A DNA stretch of 64,000 bases, from the NCBI GenBank assembly GCA_020152595.1, contig JAIGNY010001174.1, positions 1,134,001 through 1,198,000 of the forward strand. Reading direction: 5' to 3'. The position numbers were made by a program, and so were the translations under genes. This DNA comes from Chiridota heheva. Taxonomy: Eukaryota; Echinodermata; Holothuroidea; Apodida; Chiridotidae. The notes below the pieces were generated by a model. That model was not told the origin of the DNA, made no database searches, and was given only the letters and a program-made list of their open reading frames with translations. Positions 1 to 12,083 of the stretch are shown here, piece after piece. The stretch's first letter is position 1. Every line of letters starts with the position of its first letter.

Positions 1-618
1 CATTATTTAAAGAACAATTGTAAACTTGTTTCTGATCATTTGGTCTTAAAATTAGAATGAAGGAAAGTCCTGACGGCCTTCGCCACCAGTCTCCACCCCC
101 AACTTTGTTGAAAACAACAGCCCTGCACATGACATGTACACACACTTAGATTTAATGTATACACATCATTTTGTAAATATAGAAATATATTATATATTAA
201 ATAAGCATCGTTGGCAGTAGAGTGAGATAAAAAAAATATGCAGCAGGTCGGAACTTTTAAATATATCTTTACCAAGTACAGTAATTTTACACACAGATTA
301 ATGTACTCTAGTTAACTTAGGTTTTACTGGTACTTGCCCTACTTTCCATATGGGATAATCCATACTACATAGTGGATGTAGAATCCTTAATATCTCAAAA
401 CTAAAATCGAAATGAAAATATAAATAAGTGTAACAAAAAAATACTGCTTCAATGATAACTGATCAATTTACGAAACAGAAAGGCAATATTGATTCATGAG
501 CAGATTTGAAATCTATCTCTGAGTATTTAATTGGAGCTTCTCAATTTGCTCTTTTAATAAAGGGATGCAATGGAGAGGTCCAATTATTGTGGAATAAATG
601 TCACACCCAGGCTTCAAA
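1..618. other. AT-rich intergenic DNA, nothing recognised
   Basis: No coding region, RNA gene or clear repeat seen before the first MITE. Confidence 0.5.
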
Positions 619-1040
619 GGATTAGTTCAGTGGTCAAGCAAATGTATGTTATATGAAAGAGGACTTAAATAGAAACAAAACAGTGAAGAAACTAAGTTCA
701 ATATCTTATTCATGTGTGTAGAAATGACTGGTGTACTAAGTTTACCCACAGGAGGTTGGCGCCCTCATCCTCACATTATTTAACATACAGTAGTTAATGT
801 ATTTTAAGGAAAGTTAATAAGCTCTCCTTCTTTTTGTATTGTTTTTCCTCAAAACTTTCTTCAGGTGGTAAATTATGATTACCCTTACAAAATTCTGTTT
901 TACTACTTTCCTGGTAAATTTAATGGTTTTCAAGCCACAACATTGCAGGACCAAATATGAGGTTAAGGAATCTGAGTCAATGACATCACAAGTAGTCTGA
1001 TTTCAGTCGTTTATACACAAATGATACCAAACTTTATAGG
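619..1040. mobile_element. MITE family A, diverged copy
   Basis: It starts with aaggattagttcagtggtc, the terminal sequence shared by all family-A copies in this window. It then holds the family's interior blocks (gacatcacaa..., ctgatttcagtcg, gataccaaactt). The right end is worn and merges with the next copy. Confidence 0.75.
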
Positions 1041-1868
1041 AATAGTTCCAAAGTCAAAAAAGTATATATCATATGAAAGAAGACTTCAAAATAAACAAAA
1101 TGGTGAAGAAAGCATTCAAAAATCTTATTTTGTTGAGGAGATATTTCAGTTTAAAGTTTGGTAAAACTGGATCTATGAAGGGTATTTATAATATATATCA
1201 AGTTTAGAGCTCTGTCTAATCTGTGTAGAAATGACTAGTGTAGTAAGTCTACTATGGAAAGTTGGTGTCTGCATCCTCACATTCTTAACAATTGTTAATG
1301 TATTTTAAAGACAATTTATTTAATTTTTTCACTGTTTAAATCATTTTCCCTCAAACTTTCTTTATGGAGGTATATCATAACCCTTCCTAGATTCAGTTTT
1401 ACTACTTTTTGGACATATCCCATGGTTCTTAAAGGAGCACTAGAACCGAAAAGTGAGGCCGCTCGTTTTTGCAAATCTCACAGATATATTATCCACAACA
1501 GACAATAAACACCATGCCACCATAGCCCATAGAAGGCGTGAAGGCAACGGTCTAATGAATATTCATATTAACAGCAAATTAATATATGATTGCATGCTAG
1601 ATAAGCATTCAATTTGTTGGGTAACCCCCTAAAAATACGCCCTTACAAAATCGCAGGACAAAATATGATAAAATACATAAAAGACTGAGGAATCTGACGC
1701 TATGATGTCACAACTAGTCTTGATTTCAGTCACTTCTACACAAACTTTAACTTGAATTATCTTCTTCACCGAATACAACTTTTGAATGTTTTCTTTATCA
1801 TTCTGTTTCTTTTGAAGTGCTCTTTCATGTAAAATATACTTGCTTGACCTCTGAACTAATCACTTAAA
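1041..1868. mobile_element. MITE family A, copy with a secondary insertion
   Basis: It holds the family's left arm (gtgaagaaagcattcaaaaat near 1100) and the inverted right arm ending ctgaactaatcacttaaagg at 1868. About 210 bp of unrelated sequence (about 1434-1645) interrupts the point where other copies read gttttTAAgcctcaaaatcgc, next to a TTAA. That looks like a later insertion of another short element starting TTAAAGGAGCACTAG. Confidence 0.75.
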
Positions 1869-4130
1869 GGAGAACTCGACCAATAGGTGTTGGTGTCTTT
1901 TGTGACTGTTTCACAGTGATGGTGAATTTTTCAAATAATCACTGACCTGTTTTGCCTCCTAAAGTGATAGGGTGCTATTGTTTACAAATCTTAGATTACT
2001 CGATATAGATATTGGTGTTAAATATTGGTGTTAAATATATTGGTGTTAAATATTGGTGTTAAATATTGGTGTTAGAGAAGTCTTGGAGCTCTTCATGAGG
2101 GTCAAAAAGCTGAATATTTAGAGTATCTAGAAAATTGCACCCTCACTCTTCAGTCTACTTCCATACTTGCTTGGCAATAATACAATTCCCATTATAAAAA
2201 TTCTTTAAAAATATCTTTTTTATCATTCCCGAGGTCGGACTTCCGGAATGTTGTGGTGAACGGCGACGTAAGAATGATTTTTCGACGATCTCAAACTTCA
2301 GTCAAAGGGGAAAACAAACAGTCAGTTGTCATTGCAGTCAATGGGAGAAGAACCTATTTTTTGTCATTTTTCAACAAATACTGGACAAAATGTTTTTTTC
2401 TTCACAAATGTTGTGAATTGGATAATGATTTTCACCAACTGGCTAAGGCGACACAAATTATTCATCAACATTATCCCATTGACTGTAACTGTTAATAATA
2501 AAACTTTTCCCTCACAATTGGCAAACCGTACTGAGCATGTACATGGTTACATTGACTCCAACCTCGCGAATTAAAACTATCATTTCTACATAATAAAAAA
2601 AAAGAAAGGCACATGTTTATTTTGCAAAAAATAAAATTAAGTAAATATGAAAAACTTAACATTCAATTCCTTCAAAATAAACACTTCATAAAATTTAACA
2701 AATTATGAGAACATTTTAAATGTTTATTCAGGACGAATGAACCAATTTTTAGACTTACAAGTACTATTAGTATATTGCCTCATCTTATATGGCACTTTCT
2801 TTACAACATTTACTCATCCCAAAATTAAAAACCCATCTTAGAAACTGAAAACAAAATGTACATTCCTTTATCAATAAATAACGAAACTGCTGCACACAGG
2901 ACCATGCATATAGCCATATATATTTTTGTGTTATACCCTGAACAAATCCATTTTTAGTTATGGCAGTCATTCTCGCACGAAATCACATACATTTTTTTGT
3001 GACTTAACATTCCCTTATAAGCTTTCCCTACTGAAATGATCTATCTGGTCCGTCAAAGCAGAATGGAATGGAAGCAAAAAGGATGAAATCAAAAGACTTT
3101 TCGTAAAGGTACTGTATATGGACAGGTAGAGGAAACATGGCTTATAATGATTTAAAATCCACTAAACAACTTGAGAACAAAACATTTCATCAAAATCTGT
3201 TAAAAATTGGCTGTTTTACAGCATTTTGAAATTTTCTGGGCAAATATGTAAATACATTTTTGGGTTACTCTTGTGATGTTTGAACGGGAGGGACATAGCC
3301 TCCTCTTTTTCTCATGTAAATCAATTGTTTTTAAACCCTATGCCATATTCTCTTTGAAAAAGTGAAGATAATTTTGATGAAGAGGATTTGATCTTTACCT
3401 CAAGCTGGAGATGGCATTTTAAACATTTTCAGGGTCTAAAATACGAAGGGAAGCAATACAGTATAACGAAAAACAAAAGCATTTTGTAGTGCTTTTAGGT
3501 TCATACATCACATTAGTTTTAATATCACATTGTTTTTTAATATACAAAAAAAAAAAAAGAAGAAGATTTCTCATAACTTGAAAACTATGATATTTTCAAA
3601 CTCAGAATTGAATAATCTTTTCGATCAGTGGTTGAACAGAAAACTTGTGTATCTGTCCATAGACTTTTATCTTGCATGATAGATTCAAGCTATAGCAATT
3701 TGCAACATAAGTTGCAAGTATTAGAACCAGGTATCTCATCAGAGGAGGAAAATTCTTTCACTTTCACACTTACTGCTAAAAAATCGGAAAAGTTGAACGA
3801 CCTTTTCAAATCTGAATTTGGATTTTTCAGAAAACTAATTTAAATAATGTCACATGGCTAAAATTCATGTGTCCGTAATAAACCATTCGTATACTGGGGG
3901 AATCTTATCGACCAATTAAATACTAGGGTATTCTTGGCCGTTTGCACAGTTCACACAGAGTATAGGGTAAAGTGTATGAAAAATTTGTTCATACCCTAAT
4001 CATATACGTGTGTTATATATGAAGGTAATAGGTGCATGCGTACATTCATATTTACAACTTTTCCCGCAGCTGATTGGGTTGGTTACCACGGGAAAGTTCT
4101 CGGGCAGTTAATTGACGTATCTGAGTTAAA
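1869..4130. other. AT-rich intergenic DNA
   Basis: Apart from the short tandem repeat at 2009-2075, nothing is supported. Two overlapping ORFs of about 80 codons near 2253-2574 have no recognisable motif. There is a poly-A run near 3546-3559. Confidence 0.5.
2009..2075. repeat. 13-bp tandem repeat, 5 units
   Basis: Five units of atattggtgttaa with one 2-4 nt interruption. Confidence 0.9.
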
Positions 4131-4375
4131 AAACAAGCCATAATCACCATAGCAACGCGGTAACTAGGTGGAGAAAACAAACCTCAAATCCAAAATCATA
4201 AATGTGTAGATATTTGGATCTTTATGAGTCTAACCGCAAGTTTTGATCCATTTATGGCACTTCTCCAAATCTTTTGAGTTTTAAGCAAAAGAAATAAACA
4301 AAACTGCCTTTGTTAACCGTTCTGGGTAACAGGAATCAAATTTACAAAGCCCGTAGCAGGCCCGTAGGTGCAATT
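4131..4375 (+). repeat. Dispersed repeat, copy 1 of a direct pair
   Basis: Shares with 4975-5222 the blocks agcaacgcggtaactaggtgg, gaaaacaaacctcaaatcc, gatccattta, agcaaaagaaataaacaaaa, gttctgggtaacag and gtagcaggcccgta in the same order. No coding potential seen. Confidence 0.85.
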
Positions 4376-4974
4376 TTTGTTCACCAATTTGTCATTACTC
4401 AAGTTGTGTGTGGAATTTGTTTGTGTAGTATATGCATTGACTGCATGAGCGCGTGCCGCTAGCTAGCTGTACTGTACCAGTACCACATAGGATTTTTTCC
4501 CCACTTAGTTACGAAGACTTTGTTACTAGGCATATTCATGCGGTGATTGGTTGAAAAAGGAATCATCTAGCTCAGTGACGTTAATTGGTCGACATACGTG
4601 CGGCTTAAATCAGTTTAAAATGATCTATAGTAAAATTATATTGTATAGTACAACTACTTGAAATACAGATTAAAAAATAGATTTTCTACAAAAAAAAAAT
4701 ATTTCTATGACTTCATAAATATTATGGATATTATTTGAAATACAAATGGAAAAATAGATTTCAGTCATTAACTTAAATTTGGCGTCCTTGTTATCTTCCA
4801 CATACATGTAGATTCACTAATCTTCATTATGAGTTGGCATCGTTGTACTTTCTTGTTTGTTGAGAAGGCTATGAGAAAAAGAAGAAAACAAATTAAAAGA
4901 CGGAAGTTTCAAAATGGCTGTAAGGCTGTGAATGACTCTGGATTACCACTAATTAACCTCTCCAATTAAGGAAA
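4376..4974. other. Spacer between direct repeats, nothing recognised
   Basis: AT-rich, without ORFs or motifs that I can support. Confidence 0.5.
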
Positions 4975-5222
4975 TAAGCCACACCCACCACAGCAACGCG
5001 GTAACTAGGTGGGGAAAACAAACCTCAAATCCGCAATCATGCATGACCAATGCATTGACATTTAGACGTTCATATAGCCTGCCGCAAGCTTGATCCATTT
5101 ACTTCTCCGGATCTTTAGAGTTTTTAGCAAAAGAAATAAACAAAATTATGTTTTCTAACTGTTCTGGGTAACAGAAATCGGATTTATAAAAACTTGTAGC
5201 AGGCCCGTAATTTTTGTTCAAT
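4975..5222 (+). repeat. Dispersed repeat, copy 2, abutting a minisatellite
   Basis: Second copy of the 4131-4375 repeat. Its end (gtagcaggcccgtaatttttgttca) runs straight into the first unit of the 19-bp array. Confidence 0.85.
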
Positions 5223-7560
5223 TTTGCATCATCAGTGCAAAATCGCATAATTAATGCAGAATAGCATTACCAGTGCAGAATTGCTTTATCAATGCAGAAT
5301 CGCATTATCAATGCAGAATCACATTGTCAGTGGAGAATCTCTTTATATGTGGAGAATAGAATATCTTTATATGTGGAGAATCGCTTTATTAATGCAGAAT
5401 CGCATCATCAATAGAGAATTGCATTATCAATGGAGAATCGCATTATCAATAATGCAAAATCGCATAATGCAGAATCGCATTATCAATATAATGCAGAATC
5501 ACACTATCAACACAGAATCACATTATTAATGCAGAATGGCATTATCACTGCAGAATGGCATAATCAGTGCAGAATGGCATTATCACTGAAGAATGGCATT
5601 ATCACTGCAGAATGGCATTATCACAGAATCACATTATTAATGCAGAATGGCATTATCACTGCAGAATGGCATTATCAGTGCAGAATGGCATTATCAGTGC
5701 AGAATGGCATAATCAGTGCAGAATGGCATTATCACTGAAGAATGGCATTATCACTGCAGAATGGCATTATCAGTGCAGAATCGCATCATCAGTGCAGAAT
5801 CGCATCATCAGTGCAGAATCGCATTATCAGTGCAGAATCGCATTATCAGTGCAGAATCGTATTATCTGTGCAGAATCGCATCATCATTCCAGAATCGCAC
5901 TTTAAATGCAGATTCTCATTAACGCAGAATCGCATTATCAACGCCAAATCGCATTATCAGTGCAGAATCGCATTCATCAGTGCAGAATCGCATTATCAGT
6001 GCAGAATCGCATTATCAGTGCAGAATCGCATTATCAGTGCAGAATCGCATTCATCAGTGCAGAATCGCATTATCAGTGCAGAATCCCATTATCAGTGCAG
6101 AATCGCATAATCAATGCAGAATCCCATTATCAGTGCAGAATCCCATTATCAGTGCAGAATCGCATTATCAGTGCAGAATCGCATTATCAGTGCAGAATCG
6201 CATTATCAGTGCAGAATCCCATTATCAGTGCAGAATCCCATTATCAGTGCAGAATCCCATTATCAGTGCAGAATCCCATTATCAGTGCAGAATCCCATTA
6301 TCAGTGCAGAATCCCATTATCAGTGCAGAATCCCATTATCAGTGCAGAATCCCATTATCAGTGCAGAATCCATTATCAGTGCAGAATCCATTATCAGTGC
6401 AGAATCCATTATCAGTGCAGAATCCCATTATCAGTGCAGAATCCCATTATCAGTGCAGAATCCCATTATCAGTGCAGAATCCCATTATCAGTGCAGAATC
6501 CCATTATCAATGCAATATGGCATTATTAAGTGCAGAATTGCATCATCAATGCAGAATCGCATTATCAATGCAGATTCTCATTAACGCAGAATCGCATTAT
6601 CAACGCCAAATCGCATTATCAGTGCAGAATCGCATTCATCAGTGCAGAATCGCATTATCAGTGCAGAATTGCATAATCAGTGCAAAATCCCATTATCAGT
6701 GCAGAATCCCATTATCAGTGCAGAATCCCATTATCAGTGCAGAATCCCATTATCAGTGCAGAATCCCATTATCAGTGCAGAATCGCATTATCAGTGCAGA
6801 ATCGCATTATCAGTGCAGAATCGCATAATCAATGCAATATGGCATTATTAGTGCAGAATCGCATTATCAGTGCAGAATCGCATTCATCAGTGCAGAATTG
6901 CATCATCAATGCAGAATCGCATCATCATTGCATTATCAATGCAGATTCTCATTAACGCAGAATCGCATTATCAACGCATAATCGCATTATCAGTGCAGAA
7001 CTGCATCATCAGTGCAGAACTGCATTATCAGTGCAGACAGAATCGCATTATCACCGCAGAATCGAATTATCAAGACAGAATTGCATTATCAATGCAGAAT
7101 CGCCTTATCAATGCAGAAGTGCAGAATTGCATTATCAATGCAGACAGAATCGCATTATCAACGATAATCACATTATCAGTGCAGAACTGCATTATCAGTG
7201 CAGACAGAATCGCATTATCACCGCAGAATCGAATTATCAAGACAGAATTGCATTATCAATGCAGAATCGCCTTATCAATGCAGAATCGCCTTATCAATGC
7301 AGAATTGCCTTATCAATGCAGAATCTCATTAACACAGAATCGCATTATCAACGCATAATCACATTATCAGTGCAGAACTGCATTATCAATGCAGACAGAA
7401 TCGCATTATCACCGCAGAATCGAATTATCAAGACAGAATTGCCTTATCAATGCAGAATTGCCTTATCAATGGAGAATCGCCTTATCATCGCAGAATCGCA
7501 TTATCAATGCAGAATCACATTATCAATGCAGAATCAATGCAGAATCGCATTATCAATTGT
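5223..7560 (+). repeat. Minisatellite, 19-bp unit, about 120 copies
   Basis: The unit is gcagaatcgcattatcagt with variants (caatgcagaat, cccattatcagt, cttcattt-type slips). Outer units (5223-5560 and 7000-7560) are the most diverged; 6000-6500 is the most uniform, as expected if homogenisation acts in the middle. Higher-order repeats are visible: the marker attctcattaacgcagaatc recurs near 5910, 6572 and 6950, and a block with gacagaatcgcattatcaccg recurs near 7036, 7206 and 7395. All three forward frames lack stops in the main unit, so ORFs up to 282 codons are artefacts. Confidence 0.97.
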
Positions 7561-8387
7561 CAGAACTACCCCTCTGGTGGTTAAATTGATTCACCAAGGG
7601 TCTGACAAAATCACTAAGCCAAGTAAGAGACAGACTTTTCAATATTATAGTTAATGCACAGCTTTGCGCTTAGTTTATTTACAGAACATATAAATAGATA
7701 TACAGGGGGAAAATGGCCGATGGGGAATCTCAATTACCATTAAAGCTTAAATTTATACTACTATCATGATCATGAGATCTGGCCTACCTGGTTGATCGAT
7801 TACAAATTAATAAACGTCCCTATCTCTGAAAATTTGTTTGTTTGTTTGGTGAGGGCTTAACAGCACCACGACAACGAGGGTCAAATTGTGCCTGAGAGGT
7901 CACAAAAAGAGGAAGGAAGGAAAGGAAAAAGGGGAGAATGAGAGAAATACAAGAACAAAAAGTCAGAAAGCTGGGATTAAGAAAGGAGGTGCATGGGTGA
8001 AAAAAACAAAGTAGAGAGACGGGGTAGAAGAGGAGAACTAAATATGGTTGTAGAGGGAAGCATGATGAGGGAAGGAGATCATTTTATCCGGGCGGTTTTT
8101 CTGGAAGAACTCAGCAATTGAGTTGTGGGGAGCGAGGGAAGCTCTGGGAAGGTTGTATAGGTGGCAAGCAAAGAGAAAGTGATGGATTGTAAGGGTGCAA
8201 TGGCAATTGTTGCAGAGGGGTTGGGGGGAGCCAATAAGGAGGTGGGAGTGAGTGAAGTGGGTGTGACCTATTCTAAGATGGGTAATATGAACGTTGTCGA
8301 ATCGAGAGAGGTTGTTGATGGTGGGTTTGATCGAATGGTGGGCTGGATGACGTGGAGTTTGTTTTCAATTTGGGAGTTCCATGAGGT

Positions 8388-8954
8388 TTACCAGCGGTCA
8401 CGAACAAGGGAAGCGATAAGCGGTTTGATGTCAGAAAGGGTTTTGGGAAAAGGGATATGGGGGAGGTTGAAGGCAAGCTTAGCGGCTGCATCAGCCCTGT
8501 CATTGCCAGGGATGCCAACATGGCTGGGTATCCAGAAGAAAAGAATAATTTTCCTGCAGAGGGTGGGCAAAAGGAGTTTCCGGAGGAGGAGGTGGGATGT
8601 GAAGTTATCCCATTTAAGGTTGATTAAAGAAGTAAGAACAGCCTTTGAGTCGGAGAAAATGGCAAAGTGGCTAAGCAGAGAGTACTCAATAAAGTCAAGG
8701 GTGAGGAGGATGGCTTTTGCCCCGGCTGAAAAGATGGACGAGTAGTCGGGAAGTCTGCTACTGAGAGTGATGTCTTGGATGACGGCAGCAGCAGCTGTCT
8801 TGTTGCTTTCCTTGGAGCCATCAGTATAGATGGAGGTGTAGTTTGAGAGTTGGTCTTTGATTTGGCTGTGGAGATTGATGAAGAGGTTAGGGTGGGTTTG
8901 GGTTTTGTGATGAGTGGAGAGGCCCAGGTGGATAGGAGGGAGGGGGTGGCCCAA
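8388..8954 (-). pseudogene. LINE ORF2 RNase H domain (copy 1)
   Basis: Open for 188 codons. It shows YTDGSKESNKTAAAAV (first catalytic Asp), FSDSKAVL (second Asp), FFWIPSHVGIPGNDRADAAA (His and last Asp). The usual SAExxAI glutamate position reads SAGAKAI, so one carboxylate of the active site is missing. RNase H places the family in the I group of LINEs (I/Nimb/Ingi-like) and not Jockey or RTE. Confidence 0.88.
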
Positions 8955-9015
8955 GGAGGAAAAGTGGGCCAGGAGAAGGTGCCGAGAGTGGCGGGGTTGA
9001 TGCCGAGATGGAGGT

Positions 9016-9541
9016 CTAATTTAATGCGTAAGCTAAAGGGAGGGGATAGGATTTTAGTCCTATCAAAGAGGGTGGAGAATTGGGGTACCTAATGAGGTTG
9101 TAAACAGGGTTCTGGGTGTTGGTGAGGACTCTAAAAGCAGGGGGTTCGTTGGCTTCAACATGAAGGCTGGTGATTGGGGAGGTCCTGTAGGCACCTAGAC
9201 AAAGCCTGAGGGCTTCATTTTGGATGGTGTTGATGTGGTTGAGGTATGAGTTGTGAGCGACACAGTAGACAATATTGCCGTAGTCAAGCTTGGCCAAATG
9301 GTGAGCCTGAAGATTTTGAGGAGAGCACGGCGGTTCGCACCCCAAGTGGTATTAGAGAGGAGGTGGAGAAGTTGAGGGAGCTGTTGCATTTTAGTTTCAG
9401 GTTGGTGATGTGTTGCTTGTAGGAGAGCTTGGGGTCTAGAGTTAAACCTAGGAACTTTGTGTGTTCAACTTTAGGGACGCAATTGCCATTGAGCACGAGG
9501 TTCAGGTTGGGGTGGAGGTTGTTGAAATGACAGAAGTGCAT
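9016..9541 (-). pseudogene. LINE ORF2 RT thumb/C-terminal part (copy 1)
   Basis: Two overlapping frames carry FLGLTLDPKLSYKQHI (RT motif E region), then LDYGNIVY, IQNEALRLCLGAYRTSP and VEANEPPA. These are classic I/Jockey-group connector motifs upstream of RNase H. A frameshift lies near 9290-9340. Confidence 0.85.
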
Positions 9542-9989
9542 GCAGACTGTCTTGTCTTTATATAATTTAAATCCGTTATTGTTACACCAGACTTGCAGCT
9601 GGTTGAAGCTGAGTCATCCACGAGGGTACGTTTGATGCTGGGGAAGTCTATTTTGCCTTGGGGGACAAGAGTAAAGCTAGGTGGGAGGAGTAGAAGATGG
9701 TGAAGTCGATAGCGGTGTCGAGCGTAATTAACCACGTAAAGGGTACCATTTGATGTTGGGGCCAAGGTTGTCAGCGATGCAATAATGCTCAGGTTGAAGA
9801 GAGTTGTCAGAGGGGAAAGAGGATGCTGCCTTGGGGGCGCGAGGTGGTCAACGATTCTTCTTGAGGGTAGGGGTTGGAGAGGGTGTAACCATTCTCCAAA
9901 TCTTCTTAGTGGGGGTGTTGGTGGTGAGAGAAGAGATAAACTTGGAACTGCCTGGGTCGAGGTTCCAGAGAGGAAGTGGTTTTAGCTTG

Positions 9990-11085
9990 ATGAAGGTATT
10001 AGTGGAGTTGGTGTAGGGGCGGTAGGGGCTTTAGAGTAGGGAAGGGGGTTGAGGAGAGAAGTGGTGGAGGTGGTGTGGGTATTGGGTGTGATTGGGTTGT
10101 TGGAAATGGTGATGGGCTTAGGACTAGGTAAGAAGAGCCAGGTGAGGTCGGTTTGGGCATGGGAGTTAGTTTTGTTGTGTTAGTTGTGTTTGGGGCGGAA
10201 TTAGAGTTAGAGGAGACTACGTTTGAGTAGGAAGGCTTGGAGTTAAGGGAAGCAGGAATTGTTTCCTGGCCTCAGGGTAGGTTATGTTGGGGTTAGGGTT
10301 TTAAGTTTTGTTATTTGTTTTTCCTGAAGCCAGGTGGGACAGTCTTTCGAGAAGGAGGGATGGTTTGCTGGGTGTTTACCGTCACAATTTGTGCAGAGTG
10401 GGGGTTGGTGCAGGAGGTGTTGTCATGGTCGGGGCTCCGCGAGTTACCACAGCGCTTGGCTGTGGGGCAGGAGTTCTTCCCGTGGCCATACCTCTGACAA
10501 TTGTAGCAACGTGAAAAGGGTTAGGAATATAAGGCGACCTGGATTCTCAGGTAGCGGCAATGATGTGGGGGGAGAGTTGGAGTTGCGAAAGTGAGAAATA
10601 TGGTGTTGGTGGAGTTCGGCTCCGTCTCTCTTTAGAACGAGACGGCGGGCTCAAGCATGCATGTTGGTTAGCTAGTTCTTCTGGAGGTCGCGTCATCGGT
10701 CATGTACGCAAGATCGCGGGTGCGTATGACGCCTTTGCTGGAGTTTAGGGAACGATGGGGGGTGACTGTGATGTCGATACCAGAATTGGATAGGGTTTTG
10801 GTGGAAAGGAGGGTGGTGGCTTGTGTGTCCCTGGTGCAGTGCACCAGGAGATCACCGGATCTAAGGGTAGAGACTTTGGGAGGGTAACGGACAAGGCCAA
10901 AGAGGGCTTTATGGATGAGGAAAGGAGAAACTTTTTAAAGCTTTCCTGCTTGTTGGTGGCATGGATTATAAGGATTTTGGGATTGGGGTTGCAGAATGGT
11001 CAATGATGGTAGCAGGTGGGTCACGGGAGGAGGGGGTCAAGGTCAAGGTCACTGCATAGGCGCTTTGTCATTATGAAAGAAAAAC
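9990..11085 (-). pseudogene. LINE ORF1 (Gag-like, zinc knuckle), copy 1
   Basis: A CCHC knuckle, CYNCQRYGHGKNSC, is encoded near 10,510-10,470, followed by a Pro/Thr/Ser-rich tail, as in copy 2. Several stops and frameshifts. The putative start region (ATGACAAAGCG...) lies near 11,077. Confidence 0.7.
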
Positions 11086-11456
11086 CAAGGGCCGAGAGAC
11101 CCGAGGCAGCTAGAAAAAAATCGCGGAACCACTATATGGGGACCGCTGTATTAGTAAACGAAGGGCGTGAAAAGTCGGGACAGAACGAGGGAAAATATAA
11201 TAGAAAAAGAAAAGAAACGATCTCACCGAGGATAAAGCCCATCCACGAAAAGAAAATCCAAAATGAAGTTATAAAACAAAAGGTGCAAATTGAGAGAAAT
11301 TGGAGCGAAAATAGTTTAGGAGAATAGGATCAGTTGTCACGCCAAGCCTCGTAGTAAACCTAGAATCGTGTTGTTTGTAGGAGAGCTTGGGGTCTAGAGC
11401 TAAACCTAGAACTTTGTGTGTTCAACTTTAGGACGAATTGCCATTGAGCACGAGGT

Positions 11457-12083
11457 TCAGGTTGGGGTGGAGGTTGTTGAAATGACAGAAGTGCATGCAG
11501 ACTGTCTTGTCTTTATATAATTTAAATCCGTTATTGTTACACCAGACTTCTTGAGGGTAGGGGTTGGAGAAGATGGTGTAAAGGGTACCATTTGATGTTG
11601 GGCCAAGGTTGTCAGCGATGCAATAACAGGTTGAAGAGAGGGAAAGAGGATGCTGAACTGCCTGGGCCTGGGTGAGAGGAAGTTTTGAATAAAGATGGGG
11701 AGATGGCCTCTGAGGCCGATGGTGTGAAGTTTGCAGATAATGCCGTATTTCCAAGTAGTGACAAAAGTTTTCTCGAGGTCGAAAAAGATGGCAATGAGGT
11801 GTTCCTTTTTTGCAAAGGATTCCCGGATAGCAGTGTCGAGCGTAATTAACTGGTCTAGGGTATTGCAACGTTTCCGGAAGCCACTTTGGTGAGGGGAGAG
11901 GATTCTGTTGGTTTCAAGGAACCAGTTTAGTTTCTGATTAATGATCCTTTCCATAATTTTACAGGGACAGCAGGTGAGGGCGATGGGGCGGTAGCTGGAG
12001 GGGTCAGTACTGTCCTTCCCCTGTTTAAGGACGGGGGTGACAATAGCTGTCCTCCAGATAGGGAAAAGGAGTGTGAGGACCAA
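11457..12083 (-). pseudogene. LINE ORF2 reverse transcriptase (copy 2)
   Basis: Shows WRTAIVTPVLKQGKD, SYRPIALTCCPCKIMERIIN, LSPHQSGFRKRCNTLDQL and motif A IAIFFDLEKTFVTTWKYGI (usual AFD is TFV). The stretch that should carry the GxPQGS and YxDD boxes is deleted: the frame jumps from FIQNFLS-type sequence to the WCNNNGFKLYKDKTVCMHFC segment near 11,550. The enzyme cannot be active. Confidence 0.85.

Larger units (their letters stand above)
7834..11367 (-). mobile_element. I-type LINE, copy 1, internally deleted
   Basis: Read on the minus strand: 5' UTR and ORF1 (about 11,360-9990), a patchwork of short ORF2 pieces (9990-9600), then the end of the RT, the RNase H domain and the 3' end. The 3' end terminates in a tetranucleotide tail (AAAC)n at 7834-7848, opposite the conserved cacgacaacgagggtcaaa. 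Most of the endonuclease and RT palm is gone. Pieces matching 12,436-12,500 and 12,785-12,800 of copy 2 survive near 9890-9965, so several separate deletions are needed. Confidence 0.85.

Noticed and set aside
2253-2574. Two overlapping ORFs of about 80 codons
   Set aside because: No domain, no splice context, no family similarity that I recognise.
5254-7654. Many plus-strand ORFs of 66-282 codons rich in SAESHYQCRI and SVQN
   Set aside because: They are frame-cycling translations of the 19-bp minisatellite and vary with unit length; no start context or domain supports a protein.
8161-9092. Plus-strand ORFs of 80-194 codons
   Set aside because: Antisense shadows of the LINE RNase H/RT region. 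The same holds for 12,350-13,752 and 15,183-15,804 plus.
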